A stretch of 64,000 nt of DNA from Segatella copri (lineage in GTDB: Bacteria; Bacteroidota; Bacteroidia; Bacteroidales; Bacteroidaceae). The notes beneath the pieces were generated by a model, which saw only the letters and a program-made list of their open reading frames with translations, was not told where the DNA came from and searched no databases. The stretch spans positions 2,761,001 through 2,825,000 of the forward strand of contig NZ_CP137557.1 in NCBI RefSeq assembly GCF_019249655.2. Reading direction: 5' to 3'. Positions 1-8,654 of the stretch are shown here, one piece after another. A program made the position numbers and the translations under genes. Within the stretch, counting starts at the first letter, position 1. Each line of letters begins with the position of its first letter.

Positions 1-1
1 T

Positions 2-148
2 GTGCAACGAGATGAAGATGTGATATACAAGCTCAGAACCAGAGTTGATGTTTATGAAGATTCTGTCTATCAACACCATAAAATGGTTGAGGTAGCATCA
101 TATAAAGATAGTGTAGCAAGAAACTTATTAATGAATCAAATAGAATAA
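2..148 (+). CDS. C-terminal end of an unidentified protein (partial)
   Basis: An open frame runs in from the left edge and stops with TAA at 146-148, giving the last 48 residues of a protein. The tail is charged and probably helical, with no motif I recognise. The gene starts outside the window, so neither its function nor its link to the peptide locus downstream can be judged. About 115 bp without features separate it from the next promoter. Confidence 0.5.
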   Translation: MQRDEDVIYKLRTRVDVYEDSVYQHHKMVEVASYKDSVARNLLMNQIE

Positions 149-263
149 AGATGCAAGTAAACCGTAAAAAAAAGTAAGTGAAAATGCTATTTTAGCGTTA
201 TTATGCAAAGTGTAATCACGTACAACATAGTTTAATGTAGTTTAAATATTCTCTGAAAATTAC

Positions 264-291
264 TTTGTTTCAAAAAGTCTTCATATCTTTG
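264..291 (+). promoter_or_regulatory. Bacteroidota-type promoter for the peptide locus
   Basis: TATCTTTG at 284-291 matches the Bacteroidota -7 consensus TAnnTTTG. A TTTG at 264-267 could be the -33 element, but the 16-base gap is shorter than the usual 19-21. Transcription would start near 298 and give an untranslated leader of about 165 bases before the precursor gene at 465. The rest of 149-464 shows only the small frame at 307-375. Confidence 0.6.
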
Positions 292-306
292 CACTCGGAA
301 TACAAA

Positions 307-375
307 ATGAGGCAAATAATTGCAGTTTGCTTTTGTTTTGGTGCAATTGTTCCAATAACCTTTACACAAGGTTGA
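307..375 (+). other. possible 22-residue leader ORF or relic of a signal peptide
   Basis: ATG at 307 opens a 22-codon frame ending at TGA 373-375. The product is hydrophobic and shaped like a signal peptide (MRQIIAVCFCFGAIV, then PITFTQG). It lies just after the predicted transcription start and before the precursor gene. It could be the broken N-terminus of an exported protein, a translated leader, or chance. No ribosome binding site decides the matter. Confidence 0.25.
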
Positions 376-464
376 TACAGCCCCGTCTGTTTAAAAGGCG
401 TAACTTCTAAGACACGTAGAATCCTAGGCAATTAACTGATGGTTTAATTTTAAAACTAAAGATT

Positions 465-653
465 ATGATTGTAAGTTTTAAAAATGGAGAAAGAGTGTTC
501 ACAATGGAAAACGCAGATTTGCGTTCCATTTGTGGTGGTACTGCGGTAGCAACACAAAGTTTCCCTTGTACAGTTCATGAAAGTGATGGTTCTGTACACA
601 CGAAAGTGGTTTCTAGTGTTGAGGAATGTTTAGAATATGGTGGACTTAAGTAA
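465..653 (+). CDS. double-glycine leader peptide precursor (putative bacteriocin or signal peptide)
   Basis: This 62-residue protein has the layout of a secreted peptide precursor. Residues 1-25 form a leader ending LRSICGG, with hydrophobic residues at -4 (I), -7 (L), -12 (M) and -15 (V) from the GG cut site, the spacing seen in C39-processed leaders. The predicted core is 37 residues (TAVATQSFPC... to YGGLK) with two cysteines, residues 35 and 55, suited to one disulfide. The core is somewhat acidic. I prefer the start at 465 over the ATG at 504 because it keeps the -15 hydrophobic position. The same-strand run downstream encodes a C39 exporter and a VKOR-type disulfide protein, which fits export and oxidation of this peptide. 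The Bacteroidota bacteroidetocins are a known group with GG leaders and paired cysteines; whether this belongs to them cannot be settled here. Confidence 0.75.
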   Translation: MIVSFKNGERVFTMENADLRSICGGTAVATQSFPCTVHESDGSVHTKVVSSVEECLEYGGLK

Positions 654-665
654 TTAAGTAATGTT

Positions 666-705
666 GAAAGTTCTGAGTTTCGACTCAGAACTTTCTTCTT
701 AATTT
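666..705 (+). terminator. hairpin terminator or attenuator after the precursor gene
   Basis: A perfect 12 bp stem (GAAAGTTCTGAG at 666-677, CTCAGAACTTTC at 684-695) with a 6-base loop is followed by a T-rich stretch. It begins 12 bases after the precursor stop. No clear TAnnTTTG box lies between it and the next gene at 720, so partial read-through probably feeds the downstream genes, giving much more precursor mRNA than export mRNA. Confidence 0.75.
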
Positions 706-719
706 TTAAATTTCTTAAT

Positions 720-1484
720 ATGCTTAGACTTATTTTTATATTTTTGCTTATATTGGCTCATTCTGTTTCGTATGGGAAAAAGTATACATTGTCAGAAACC
801 CCTAATGGGTTATGTCTAAAGCAATGGTTAGGAAAGGATTCTGTCATAGATTTCAACAGCCATAAAGAACTAAAGAAAGTTAAGATTATAGGTGAGATGG
901 CTTTTGAAAAGAACAATCATATAAAAAAAGTTATATTGCCAGCACAATTAAAAATTATAGAGAAGAGGGCTTTTAACACTTGTGAAAAGTTAGAACAGGT
1001 AAAGATTCCCCCGTCTGTAACATATATTGGTAATAGTGCATTTAATATGGACAGAAATTTACTTTTAGCTTCCTTACCAGATAGTTTAACAGAAATAGGA
1101 GAGTGGGCTTTTTGGGATTGCAATAAAGTCTCTATATCTACCATACCGCAATCTGTCATAAAGATTGGAAGACAAGCATTTACTTGCTGTGAAGGTATCA
1201 CAACTCTGATTTTCAAAAATAATATGGAAGTCATTAATGATAGATGTTTTTCTGGTTGCAAAAACATAGAAAGAATAGTGTTTCCAAAAAATCTCAAGGT
1301 CATCGAGCATTTTGCATTTGCTCGTTGTATAAAACTAAAATGTGTGGATTTTCCCAAAAGTCTTGAAAAAATCAGTCATCAAGCATTTGCCAATTGTTGG
1401 GATTTAGAAATAGTGAATTTTTCATCAGCTCCCAATGTTGATTCGACGGCATTCGACAACTGTAAGTATCACTTTGGTAAATAG
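720..1484 (+). CDS. BspA-like leucine-rich-repeat secreted protein
   Basis: The 254-residue product has an N-terminal signal peptide (hydrophobic run to about residue 19, ending SVSYG). It then carries about eight tandem LRR_5/BspA-type repeats of the pattern I-x-x-x-A-F-x-x-C-x-x-L-x-x-v-x-i-P. Such proteins are exported and usually bind proteins or surfaces. It lies between the peptide precursor and the disulfide/export genes on the same strand. Immunity, target binding or presentation of the peptide are all possible, and none is shown by the sequence. The gene is visibly AT-rich, like its neighbours to 3024. It is short for a BspA protein and lacks a C-terminal sorting domain. Confidence 0.75.
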   Translation: MLRLIFIFLLILAHSVSYGKKYTLSETPNGLCLKQWLGKDSVIDFNSHKELKKVKIIGEMAFEKNNHIKKVILPAQLKIIEKRAFNTCEKLEQVKIPPSVTYIGNSAFNMDRNLLLASLPDSLTEIGEWAFWDCNKVSISTIPQSVIKIGRQAFTCCEGITTLIFKNNMEVINDRCFSGCKNIERIVFPKNLKVIEHFAFARCIKLKCVDFPKSLEKISHQAFANCWDLEIVNFSSAPNVDSTAFDNCKYHFGK

Positions 1485-1510
1485 CAATAAACATTTAAAT
1501 ACAGAAAATC

Positions 1511-3022
1511 ATGGATGTTTTGAAGCATATATTATTTCTTTTAAATATAAAATTTACATGCACATTCTTGCATAAACTTTATATGGAAAATCCTAACAAT
1601 ACTAATTTGTTAGGATTTTCAAATATGCTTAGACTTTATGGCATTGATACACAAGCAGGGAAAATTACCAATACGGAAACTTTTGGAAATGAGATTCTTC
1701 CATTTCTCACAAGAATAGATGATGCTTTTGTAGTTGTTGAAAATTGCAAAGAAAACATATATAAGCTATATACAGATGAATATACATATATAGAGAAAGA
1801 TGCATTCTTTGAGAAGTGGGATGGTACCTTTCTTGCCTTTGAGAAAACACAATATAGTGGTGAACCTCAATATGAAAATCATAGAAAGGAGGAAAGACTG
1901 CAAACTCTTTATATAATATTGGGCTATTGTGGCTTATTGGTATTGTGTGCGTTTTCTGTTTTGGCAAATGAGAATATTTTTTCAATTTGCATGAATCTTT
2001 TAGGATGTGGAATCGGAGGATTTCTCACATACTGCATTATGGCTCAGCATGTAGGCAAAAACATTGCTAAGAAAATATGCACAAATAGTCATCATTTTGA
2101 TTGTAATATAGAATATCGGTTGGGTGGTATAATAGACTTGGCTGATATTTGTGCAGCATATTTTGCTACCTTTTTCTCGTTAATAGTATTTTTAAAACTT
2201 TCAACATTATTTACAACATTATTTTGGGCATCAGCAATACCTGTTGTTGCCTGGAGTTTGTGGACACAAATCTTCGTGGTGAAGAAATTTTGCCCTATAT
2301 GCTTATGTTTGCTAACAGATATATTTGTATTAAATGTATTCAATATATGTACTTTAGATTTTGGAAATGTGCATTTTTCGAACTCTGATATTAGGGATGT
2401 TATGTGTTGTGTTCTTCTTTTTATTGTATATTTGTCATTTTCGTTAAAATATTCAAAAGATATATTGGGGAAGTGTGTACAAACTGAAAATATTAGAAGA
2501 AGTAATAATTATCTAAAAGAACAATATTTATTGATGTTAAATACTTTCCCTCAAAATATAGATTCTATATCACAATGTTTGGATAGTATTAATTGGGGAG
2601 AGACAAATGCGCATAAGCATCTTGTTGCTGTATTGAATCCAACATGTGCTCCTTGTGCTTTAGATTTCTTGAACATGTATAATGCTATGGCTTTAAGTAA
2701 TTCCATCAAAGTACATGTGTTTTTTGCATATTGGACAAAAGAGCAGCATGAAAAATTGGAGCTTTTAGTTTCTGCAATATTACAGAATCCCAATAAGGCA
2801 ATGTATGTTATTCAAAATTGGTATGAGATTGGAGTTTATGACCAAAAGCTATTTGAGGAAAAATTCTGTGCAAAAAATATAGAACGTAAGTCTATAGACC
2901 AACTTATTGATAGGCAAAAAGAATGGTGTGTGAATAATAACATTCACTCCACCCCTTCATTTATGCTTAATGGACACTTCTTGCCAAAAGGATTTAATTT
3001 TATGGACATAATAAACTTTTAG
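1511..3022 (+). CDS. C39-like / VKOR / thioredoxin-fold disulfide-forming membrane protein
   Basis: This 503-residue protein has three parts. Residues ~1-125 resemble the degenerate C39-like domain found at the N-terminus of some Bacteroidota VKOR proteins, with no convincing catalytic triad. Residues ~133-330 form several membrane helices with a VKOR active-site CPIC at 261-264. Residues ~360-503 form a DsbA/thioredoxin-like domain with CAPC at 379-382 and a cis-proline-type STPSF loop near the end. VKOR passes electrons from new disulfides to quinone through its thioredoxin partner, so the protein should oxidise cysteine pairs in the periplasm. The obvious substrate is the two-cysteine peptide encoded upstream. 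The next gene starts 2 bases after its stop. Confidence 0.85.
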   Translation: MDVLKHILFLLNIKFTCTFLHKLYMENPNNTNLLGFSNMLRLYGIDTQAGKITNTETFGNEILPFLTRIDDAFVVVENCKENIYKLYTDEYTYIEKDAFFEKWDGTFLAFEKTQYSGEPQYENHRKEERLQTLYIILGYCGLLVLCAFSVLANENIFSICMNLLGCGIGGFLTYCIMAQHVGKNIAKKICTNSHHFDCNIEYRLGGIIDLADICAAYFATFFSLIVFLKLSTLFTTLFWASAIPVVAWSLWTQIFVVKKFCPICLCLLTDIFVLNVFNICTLDFGNVHFSNSDIRDVMCCVLLFIVYLSFSLKYSKDILGKCVQTENIRRSNNYLKEQYLLMLNTFPQNIDSISQCLDSINWGETNAHKHLVAVLNPTCAPCALDFLNMYNAMALSNSIKVHVFFAYWTKEQHEKLELLVSAILQNPNKAMYVIQNWYEIGVYDQKLFEEKFCAKNIERKSIDQLIDRQKEWCVNNNIHSTPSFMLNGHFLPKGFNFMDIINF

Positions 3023-3024
3023 AT

Positions 3025-3858
3025 ATGAAAATAATAAGACTAACTTCACTTATTTTGTTTTTAGGTATGACACCTACTATAATGGGACAAAACAGTTCAA
3101 CTTCCGTAGATGAATACGAATGTATATACGAGTATCAAGTAAAGAATGACAAAGGTTCTTCGGATGTAACTTCTACCATTTTGCAAATCGGCAGAAACAT
3201 AGCCATGTTTTCCGATTACACTGCATTCCGAGCTGACTCTGCCATTGCCTGTAAAGCTCCAGAGACAGACATTCAGAAGTTCAAGACACAAGAAATGAGA
3301 AACGATATGTTCTTCGACCAGTCTGTCTCTCAAAATGTGCCAAAGGGTAAGCTGTCTGTTTATAGTGTCATTACGCCTAATTACTACAGCTATGCGGAGA
3401 GTGGCACACCGATTGTTTGGAATTTTGACGAGGATACAGACACCATCTGCGGATATACTTGCCAGAAGGCGGTGGGAGAATATGGCGGTAGAACTTGGAT
3501 GGTTTGGTATTCCACCGAGATACCTGTGTCTTTTGGTCCTTGGAAACTTTGTGGTCTGCCAGGGTTGGTATTGGCGGCAAAGGATTCTGAAGGCATACAT
3601 CAGTTCAAGGCAATCACTTTCCGCAAGTCGAGCACTCCTATGAACTTGAAACCATACGCCAATGCCATCAAGACCTCAAGGGAACAATTCATCAAGTCGA
3701 AGAACAAGTTTGAGCAAAATCCGCTGGTCAACATACCTGCTGAATCCATCAGTGAGATGACTATCGAGAAGTATGAGGATGGTGGACACAGTGCCTTGGT
3801 TAATGGTGTGGTGCTGAGAATGCGCCCTAACGGATATGTTCCTCTCGAATTAAAATAG
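3025..3858 (+). CDS. GLPGLI family exported protein
   Basis: The 277-residue product starts with a signal peptide (to about residue 22, ending TIMGQ) and contains the family-defining motif CGLPGLVLAA near residue 176. GLPGLI proteins are Bacteroidota-specific periplasmic or outer-membrane-associated proteins of unknown function, usually encoded beside a TonB-receptor-like barrel, as here. It sits 2 bases after the VKOR gene and 20 bases before the barrel gene. Base composition changes near its start: the first ~150 bases are AT-rich like the upstream genes and the rest is richer in GC. Confidence 0.85.
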   Translation: MKIIRLTSLILFLGMTPTIMGQNSSTSVDEYECIYEYQVKNDKGSSDVTSTILQIGRNIAMFSDYTAFRADSAIACKAPETDIQKFKTQEMRNDMFFDQSVSQNVPKGKLSVYSVITPNYYSYAESGTPIVWNFDEDTDTICGYTCQKAVGEYGGRTWMVWYSTEIPVSFGPWKLCGLPGLVLAAKDSEGIHQFKAITFRKSSTPMNLKPYANAIKTSREQFIKSKNKFEQNPLVNIPAESISEMTIEKYEDGGHSALVNGVVLRMRPNGYVPLELK

Positions 3859-3878
3859 ACAAAAGGAGATTTTGGTAT

Positions 3879-6449
3879 ATGAGAAGATTTTTGTTTTTGA
3901 TGATGTTGGCTTGCTTCTGTAACTGCACTTTTGCACAAAGTGTGGTTACAGGAGTTGTGCGTGATACCACAGGCACGAACTTGGAAGGTGTCATCGTTAG
4001 AATAAATGCCGACAAGGCAACGCTTGGTTTTGCGAGAACGGCAGAAAATGGCTCTTACAAGATAACTTTCAAGACCGATGCCAAGCAGATAACTATTACA
4101 GCCGAAGCCATCGGATATGAGAAAGCCAAGAAGGAAATCAAGAATCTCTCACAAGCGTGTAACTTCAATCTGAAGGAGAAGTCAACAGCCCTCAAGGAAG
4201 TTGTCGTAAAAGCCCCTGCCATCTATCAGCGTGGTGATACCTTGTCTTACAACTTAGCCTCATATATCGGAAAGAACGACTATACGCTGAAGGATGCCAT
4301 GAAGAAACTTCCAGGAATCGAAGTTGGTGACAAAGGTTCCATCAAATATCTGGGCAAGGAGATTTCCAACTTTTATATCAATGGCATGGACTTGTTGGGG
4401 GGAAGATATAACATTGCCACAACCAACATACCTGCTTCCTTTGTCAACTCCGTCCAAGTGCTCAACAACCATCAGGCAGTAAAAGCCGACAAGGATGTTT
4501 TTTCAGACAACGTTGCTATCAACGTGAATATGAGCAACAAGGCTAAGTTCAAGCCTGTAGGCTCTTATGGCGTTTCGCTCGGTGCTGGCAAGCATACCTT
4601 GTATGAAGTGAATGGTGCGGGAATGCTCTTCAAGTCAAACTTCCAAATGTTGGCTTCGCTAAAAGCAGGCAACATCAGTCAGTTCGCATTGAATGAAGGA
4701 ACGAACCATTTCGATAGCAAGGAAACTGTATCTACAGTGTCAAGTTTGCTGGGAAACATTTCCGCTTCCACTCCTCCCATTGAGGTGGATAGGTATGCCT
4801 CACCAACTGACCGCTTGTTGTCGTTCAACATATTGAGGAAGATTAGAAAGGATGTTACCATTAAGGGAAATGTCGGATATAGCTATGCGAAAAGTCAATA
4901 TGACTATAGCTTGACTAGAAGCTATACCGATGCGGAAAACAATATCGTTATCTCACAAGCATATTCACCTCTGTCATCTGTGCATCGCCCAAGCATTCAG
5001 TTGGAATACAAAGACAACTCAGACAAGACTTATCTCGTCAACACTTTGTCGGGCGTTGGCTCTTTCTTGACATCAGAGTTGCCGACAAGGGAAAACGGCA
5101 CGCTCTTTAACCAGAAGCAGACCATGCGAGAGTTCTTTCTGAACAACAAGTTTTCTACATTATGGCATCACAAGGACTTGCGATGGTCGTTGACGTCGGT
5201 TGTCTCATACCAAGGTTCTCCCATGGGAAAGGTAGCTCTTGACAAAGAAACGAAAGATGCTGTTGTACAGAATGCCAATGGGCAAAGTTTCCGCACAGAG
5301 AACACACTCTCTCTGTCTAAGAAGCATCGTAATTCACGTATCTATTTGCCGATATTACTGAACTATTACATGGATAAAGTACAGACGACTTTACATCCTA
5401 TGGATGAAAGCAACGATGTGAGTATGCAAAATCTCAGAGTGGCATTGGCTCCACAATATGAATATTCGCATTTTCAATACAGATATGTCTTACGTTTGGA
5501 AGTGCCTGTGCGCATGGACTATATAGCTCACAGAGACCACATGATTGCATCTTCTTCTGGCTCTTGGTATTTTTCTGTTTGCCCAAGTATGTATTGCAAC
5601 TATAAGCTCACTTCTCGCTCAGTGCTTCGTACCAACATATTCTACGCCCGTACATTCGGAGACATCTTGGATTTCTTGAAATCTCCTGTCCGAATCGATG
5701 ATACTTCCATGAAGATGGGTTCGGGCATCTTGGCGGATAACAAGAGTTTGAACGCCTCGTTGCATTACGACTATAAGATACCGCTGAAAATGTGGTTCTT
5801 CAATGCTGATATTCTGTATAATCAAGAGAGAAGCAACATTCTGGCAAGCCAGGATGCAAGCAATACGCTCGTAACCATGTCGAAGGTATATGCCCCAAAC
5901 ACAGCAAAAAGTCTCATAGGGCAAGTAGGCATTACCAAATTCATAGAGTCCATCAAGACCAAGATTTCCTTGAACGGTGGCTATCAGTGGAGACGGCAAA
6001 TGACCTTGCAGAATGGTTATCAACAGAAATATACATGGAAAAGCTTGACGTTCTCTCCTTATCTGACATCGCAACCTTGCAAATACGTAGAGTTGGATTA
6101 CAATGGCATGTTTGCCAAGACTTATCTTTATGCTGCTTATCAAAACGACAGCTATCTGAGCCAACAGCACAAGGTTTCTTTGAAAATCATGCCCTTTGAT
6201 GGCTTCGTATTTGACACATCTACAGATATTGTAAAAAATGAGTTGACGAAAGATGTGACCAAGACGATGGCTCTATTGGATATGGGCTTGTCTTATCGAA
6301 AAAAAGCGGTAAAGGTATCCCTTGACATCAGAAACATTCTGAACCAACATCAATATGGCTACACCATCTACAATTCCGTCAACACTTTCACATATAATTA
6401 TCAACTGAGGGGAAGGGAGTGTGTCTGCTCGGTAAAACTAACGATATAA
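3879..6449 (+). CDS. TonB-receptor-like outer membrane beta-barrel protein with carboxypeptidase-regulatory-like domain
   Basis: The 856-residue protein has a signal peptide (MRRFLFLMMLACFCNC to FAQ). A CarboxypepD_reg-like beta-sandwich follows at ~22-105 (VVTGVVRDTTGTNLEGVIV), then a plug-like region at ~125-225, then a long barrel of alternating aromatic strands to the C-terminus (CSVKLTI). No TonB box is obvious. Barrels of this type normally pair with GLPGLI proteins. Here the gene lies 3 bases before the ABC exporter gene and no TolC homologue is encoded nearby, so it may be the outer membrane exit for the peptide or a receptor for it. That is inference; uptake of another substrate remains possible. 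Confidence 0.85.
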   Translation: MRRFLFLMMLACFCNCTFAQSVVTGVVRDTTGTNLEGVIVRINADKATLGFARTAENGSYKITFKTDAKQITITAEAIGYEKAKKEIKNLSQACNFNLKEKSTALKEVVVKAPAIYQRGDTLSYNLASYIGKNDYTLKDAMKKLPGIEVGDKGSIKYLGKEISNFYINGMDLLGGRYNIATTNIPASFVNSVQVLNNHQAVKADKDVFSDNVAINVNMSNKAKFKPVGSYGVSLGAGKHTLYEVNGAGMLFKSNFQMLASLKAGNISQFALNEGTNHFDSKETVSTVSSLLGNISASTPPIEVDRYASPTDRLLSFNILRKIRKDVTIKGNVGYSYAKSQYDYSLTRSYTDAENNIVISQAYSPLSSVHRPSIQLEYKDNSDKTYLVNTLSGVGSFLTSELPTRENGTLFNQKQTMREFFLNNKFSTLWHHKDLRWSLTSVVSYQGSPMGKVALDKETKDAVVQNANGQSFRTENTLSLSKKHRNSRIYLPILLNYYMDKVQTTLHPMDESNDVSMQNLRVALAPQYEYSHFQYRYVLRLEVPVRMDYIAHRDHMIASSSGSWYFSVCPSMYCNYKLTSRSVLRTNIFYARTFGDILDFLKSPVRIDDTSMKMGSGILADNKSLNASLHYDYKIPLKMWFFNADILYNQERSNILASQDASNTLVTMSKVYAPNTAKSLIGQVGITKFIESIKTKISLNGGYQWRRQMTLQNGYQQKYTWKSLTFSPYLTSQPCKYVELDYNGMFAKTYLYAAYQNDSYLSQQHKVSLKIMPFDGFVFDTSTDIVKNELTKDVTKTMALLDMGLSYRKKAVKVSLDIRNILNQHQYGYTIYNSVNTFTYNYQLRGRECVCSVKLTI

Positions 6450-6452
6450 AGA

Positions 6453-8642
6453 ATGAATAAAATACATTTCATAAAGCAACACGATGGCATGCAGTGTGGT
6501 GCTGCATGTTTGGCAATGATTGTCAATTCATATGGTGTCAAGTGTTCCTTAGAATATGTTTCACAAATGTTACATATAGGGAAAAATGGCGTCTCAATGT
6601 TTGCTATTACAGAGGCTGCAAATGAAATTGGTTTCAATTGCCAAGGGCAATTGTATACTGTTGAACAATTGAAAGAAGCACAAATGCCTTGTATTTTACA
6701 TTGGAACCAGAACCACTTTGTTGTATTATTTAAGATTAGTAAAAAAGAAGTTTTTTGCATTGCAGACCCAGGAAAAGGATTGCTAAAATTAACTTTCGAA
6801 GACTTTTGTAGACATTGGATTAGTACAGAACAGCAAGGAACGAGGGGGACTGTGTTATTGCTGACTCCTACAGAAAAGCTGGAAAACTTTCATATAGACA
6901 AATATCACTCAAACAAATCCAAGCATGTTTTGTGGAAATACATATTGAAATATAGGTATTTGTACATTATGTTATTATTGGGGCTATTTGTCGGTAGTCT
7001 CTTGCAACTTGTCTTGCCATTCCTTACCCAATCCATCGTGGATGTTGGTATCAAGAACCAAAACATAGGATTCGTTTGGCTTATACTGTTGGGACAGTTA
7101 ATGCTCACAATCAGTAGAACGGCTATTGACTTTATCCGCAGATGGCTGTTGCTCCACATATCACTGCGCATCAACATATCGTTGGTGAGCGACTTCTTCA
7201 TCAAGCTATTGAAGTTGCCGATGTCTTTCTTTGACACGAAACTCATGGGCGACTTGATGCAGAGAATGAACGACCATAGTCGAGTAAATACTTTCTTGAC
7301 ACAGCAGACTCTCAACATAACTTTTGTAATATTCACCTTTGTGGTGTTCTCATTGGTTCTGTTCTTCTACAACAAATTGGTGTTTGTCATCTTCTTGTTG
7401 GGAAGCATCCTCTATGGTGTATGGATGACCTTGTTTTTGAAACGAAGAAAGGTTCTTGATTATGAACTGTTTGAGCAGCAAGCCATCAATAATAACAAGA
7501 CTTATGAATTTATCACTTCTATGCAGGAAATCAAATTACAGGGTTGTGAGCAACGCAGAAGATGGGAATGGGAGGACACACAAGCTGACTTGTTCGGCGT
7601 GCAGATGAAGTCGCTCAAACTCCAACAGACTCAGGAGGCAGGAAGCATCTTTATTAATGAGGTGAAGAACATCATCATTACGGTAGTCGCTGCAACCGCC
7701 GTGATTCATGGGCAAATGACACTCGGTATGATGCTTGCCGTGCAATACATCATCGGACAGCTCAACTCACCAGTGGAGCAACTGATGAACTTCTTCTATT
7801 CTCTACAAGATGTGAAGATTAGCTTGGAGCGAATCAACGAGATTCACCAGATGGATGATGAGAATGGAAAGGAAGGCTTGCTAACTTCTATTGAAGATAA
7901 GAATGAGGGCATTGACATCAAGAACATCATGTTCAAGTACGACCCACATGCTTTGCGCAAAACCATAGACGATGTGAGCATTCACATTCCGCAAGGTAAG
8001 GTAACAGCCATCGTTGGCGCATCTGGCAGTGGAAAGACCACCCTCATCCGTTTGATGCTTGGTTACTATCCTGTCTTGGAAGGACAAATCAACATAGGCA
8101 ATACAGACATCAACAAGCTCAACAAGAAATGGTGGCGCAGACAATGTGGCGTTGTGATGCAGGAAGGTGTCATCTTCTCGGAGAGTATCGCACGTAACAT
8201 AGCCGTTGATGATGGTGACATAGACAAGGAACGGTTGCTAAAAGCAGCCGAGATAGCTTGTATCAAGGATTATGTGATGGCTTTGCCTCTGAAGTTCAAC
8301 ACCAAGATTGGACGTGATGGCGTGGGACTGAGCCAGGGACAGAAACAACGCATCTTGATAGCGAGGGCGGTGTATAAGAATCCTGACTATATCTTCCTTG
8401 ACGAGGCAACCAACTCGCTAGATGCTAACAACGAGAGAAGCATCGTGGAGAACTTGGATAAGTTCTACAAGGGCAAGACTGTTGTGATTGTGGCTCATCG
8501 CCTGAGTACGGTGAAGAATGCCGACCAAATTGTGGTCATCGACCATGGAAATGTGGTTGAAGTTGGCAATCATGAATCGCTGACAGCCAAGCGAGGAGCA
8601 TACTATAATCTTGTGAAGAATCAGTTGGAATTGGGAAACTAA
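6453..8642 (+). CDS. C39 peptidase-containing ABC exporter (PCAT) for double-glycine peptides
   Basis: The 729-residue protein has an N-terminal C39 cysteine peptidase domain with Q9, C15 (HDGMQCGAAC), H88 (NHFVV) and D105 (ADPGKG) as the expected catalytic residues. Six membrane helices span ~165-440, and the ATPase domain carries Walker A (GASGSGKTT), signature GLSQGQ and Walker B (YIFLDEAT). Such proteins cut after GG and export the freed peptide through the inner membrane; the likely substrate is the product of 465-653. The peptidase part of the gene is AT-rich (20 G+C of 60 in 6541-6600), whereas the ATPase part is not (33 of 60 in 8281-8340), so the gene may be a mosaic. Confidence 0.92.
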   Translation: MNKIHFIKQHDGMQCGAACLAMIVNSYGVKCSLEYVSQMLHIGKNGVSMFAITEAANEIGFNCQGQLYTVEQLKEAQMPCILHWNQNHFVVLFKISKKEVFCIADPGKGLLKLTFEDFCRHWISTEQQGTRGTVLLLTPTEKLENFHIDKYHSNKSKHVLWKYILKYRYLYIMLLLGLFVGSLLQLVLPFLTQSIVDVGIKNQNIGFVWLILLGQLMLTISRTAIDFIRRWLLLHISLRINISLVSDFFIKLLKLPMSFFDTKLMGDLMQRMNDHSRVNTFLTQQTLNITFVIFTFVVFSLVLFFYNKLVFVIFLLGSILYGVWMTLFLKRRKVLDYELFEQQAINNNKTYEFITSMQEIKLQGCEQRRRWEWEDTQADLFGVQMKSLKLQQTQEAGSIFINEVKNIIITVVAATAVIHGQMTLGMMLAVQYIIGQLNSPVEQLMNFFYSLQDVKISLERINEIHQMDDENGKEGLLTSIEDKNEGIDIKNIMFKYDPHALRKTIDDVSIHIPQGKVTAIVGASGSGKTTLIRLMLGYYPVLEGQINIGNTDINKLNKKWWRRQCGVVMQEGVIFSESIARNIAVDDGDIDKERLLKAAEIACIKDYVMALPLKFNTKIGRDGVGLSQGQKQRILIARAVYKNPDYIFLDEATNSLDANNERSIVENLDKFYKGKTVVIVAHRLSTVKNADQIVVIDHGNVVEVGNHESLTAKRGAYYNLVKNQLELGN

Positions 8643-8654
8643 AATGCTTTTGAC

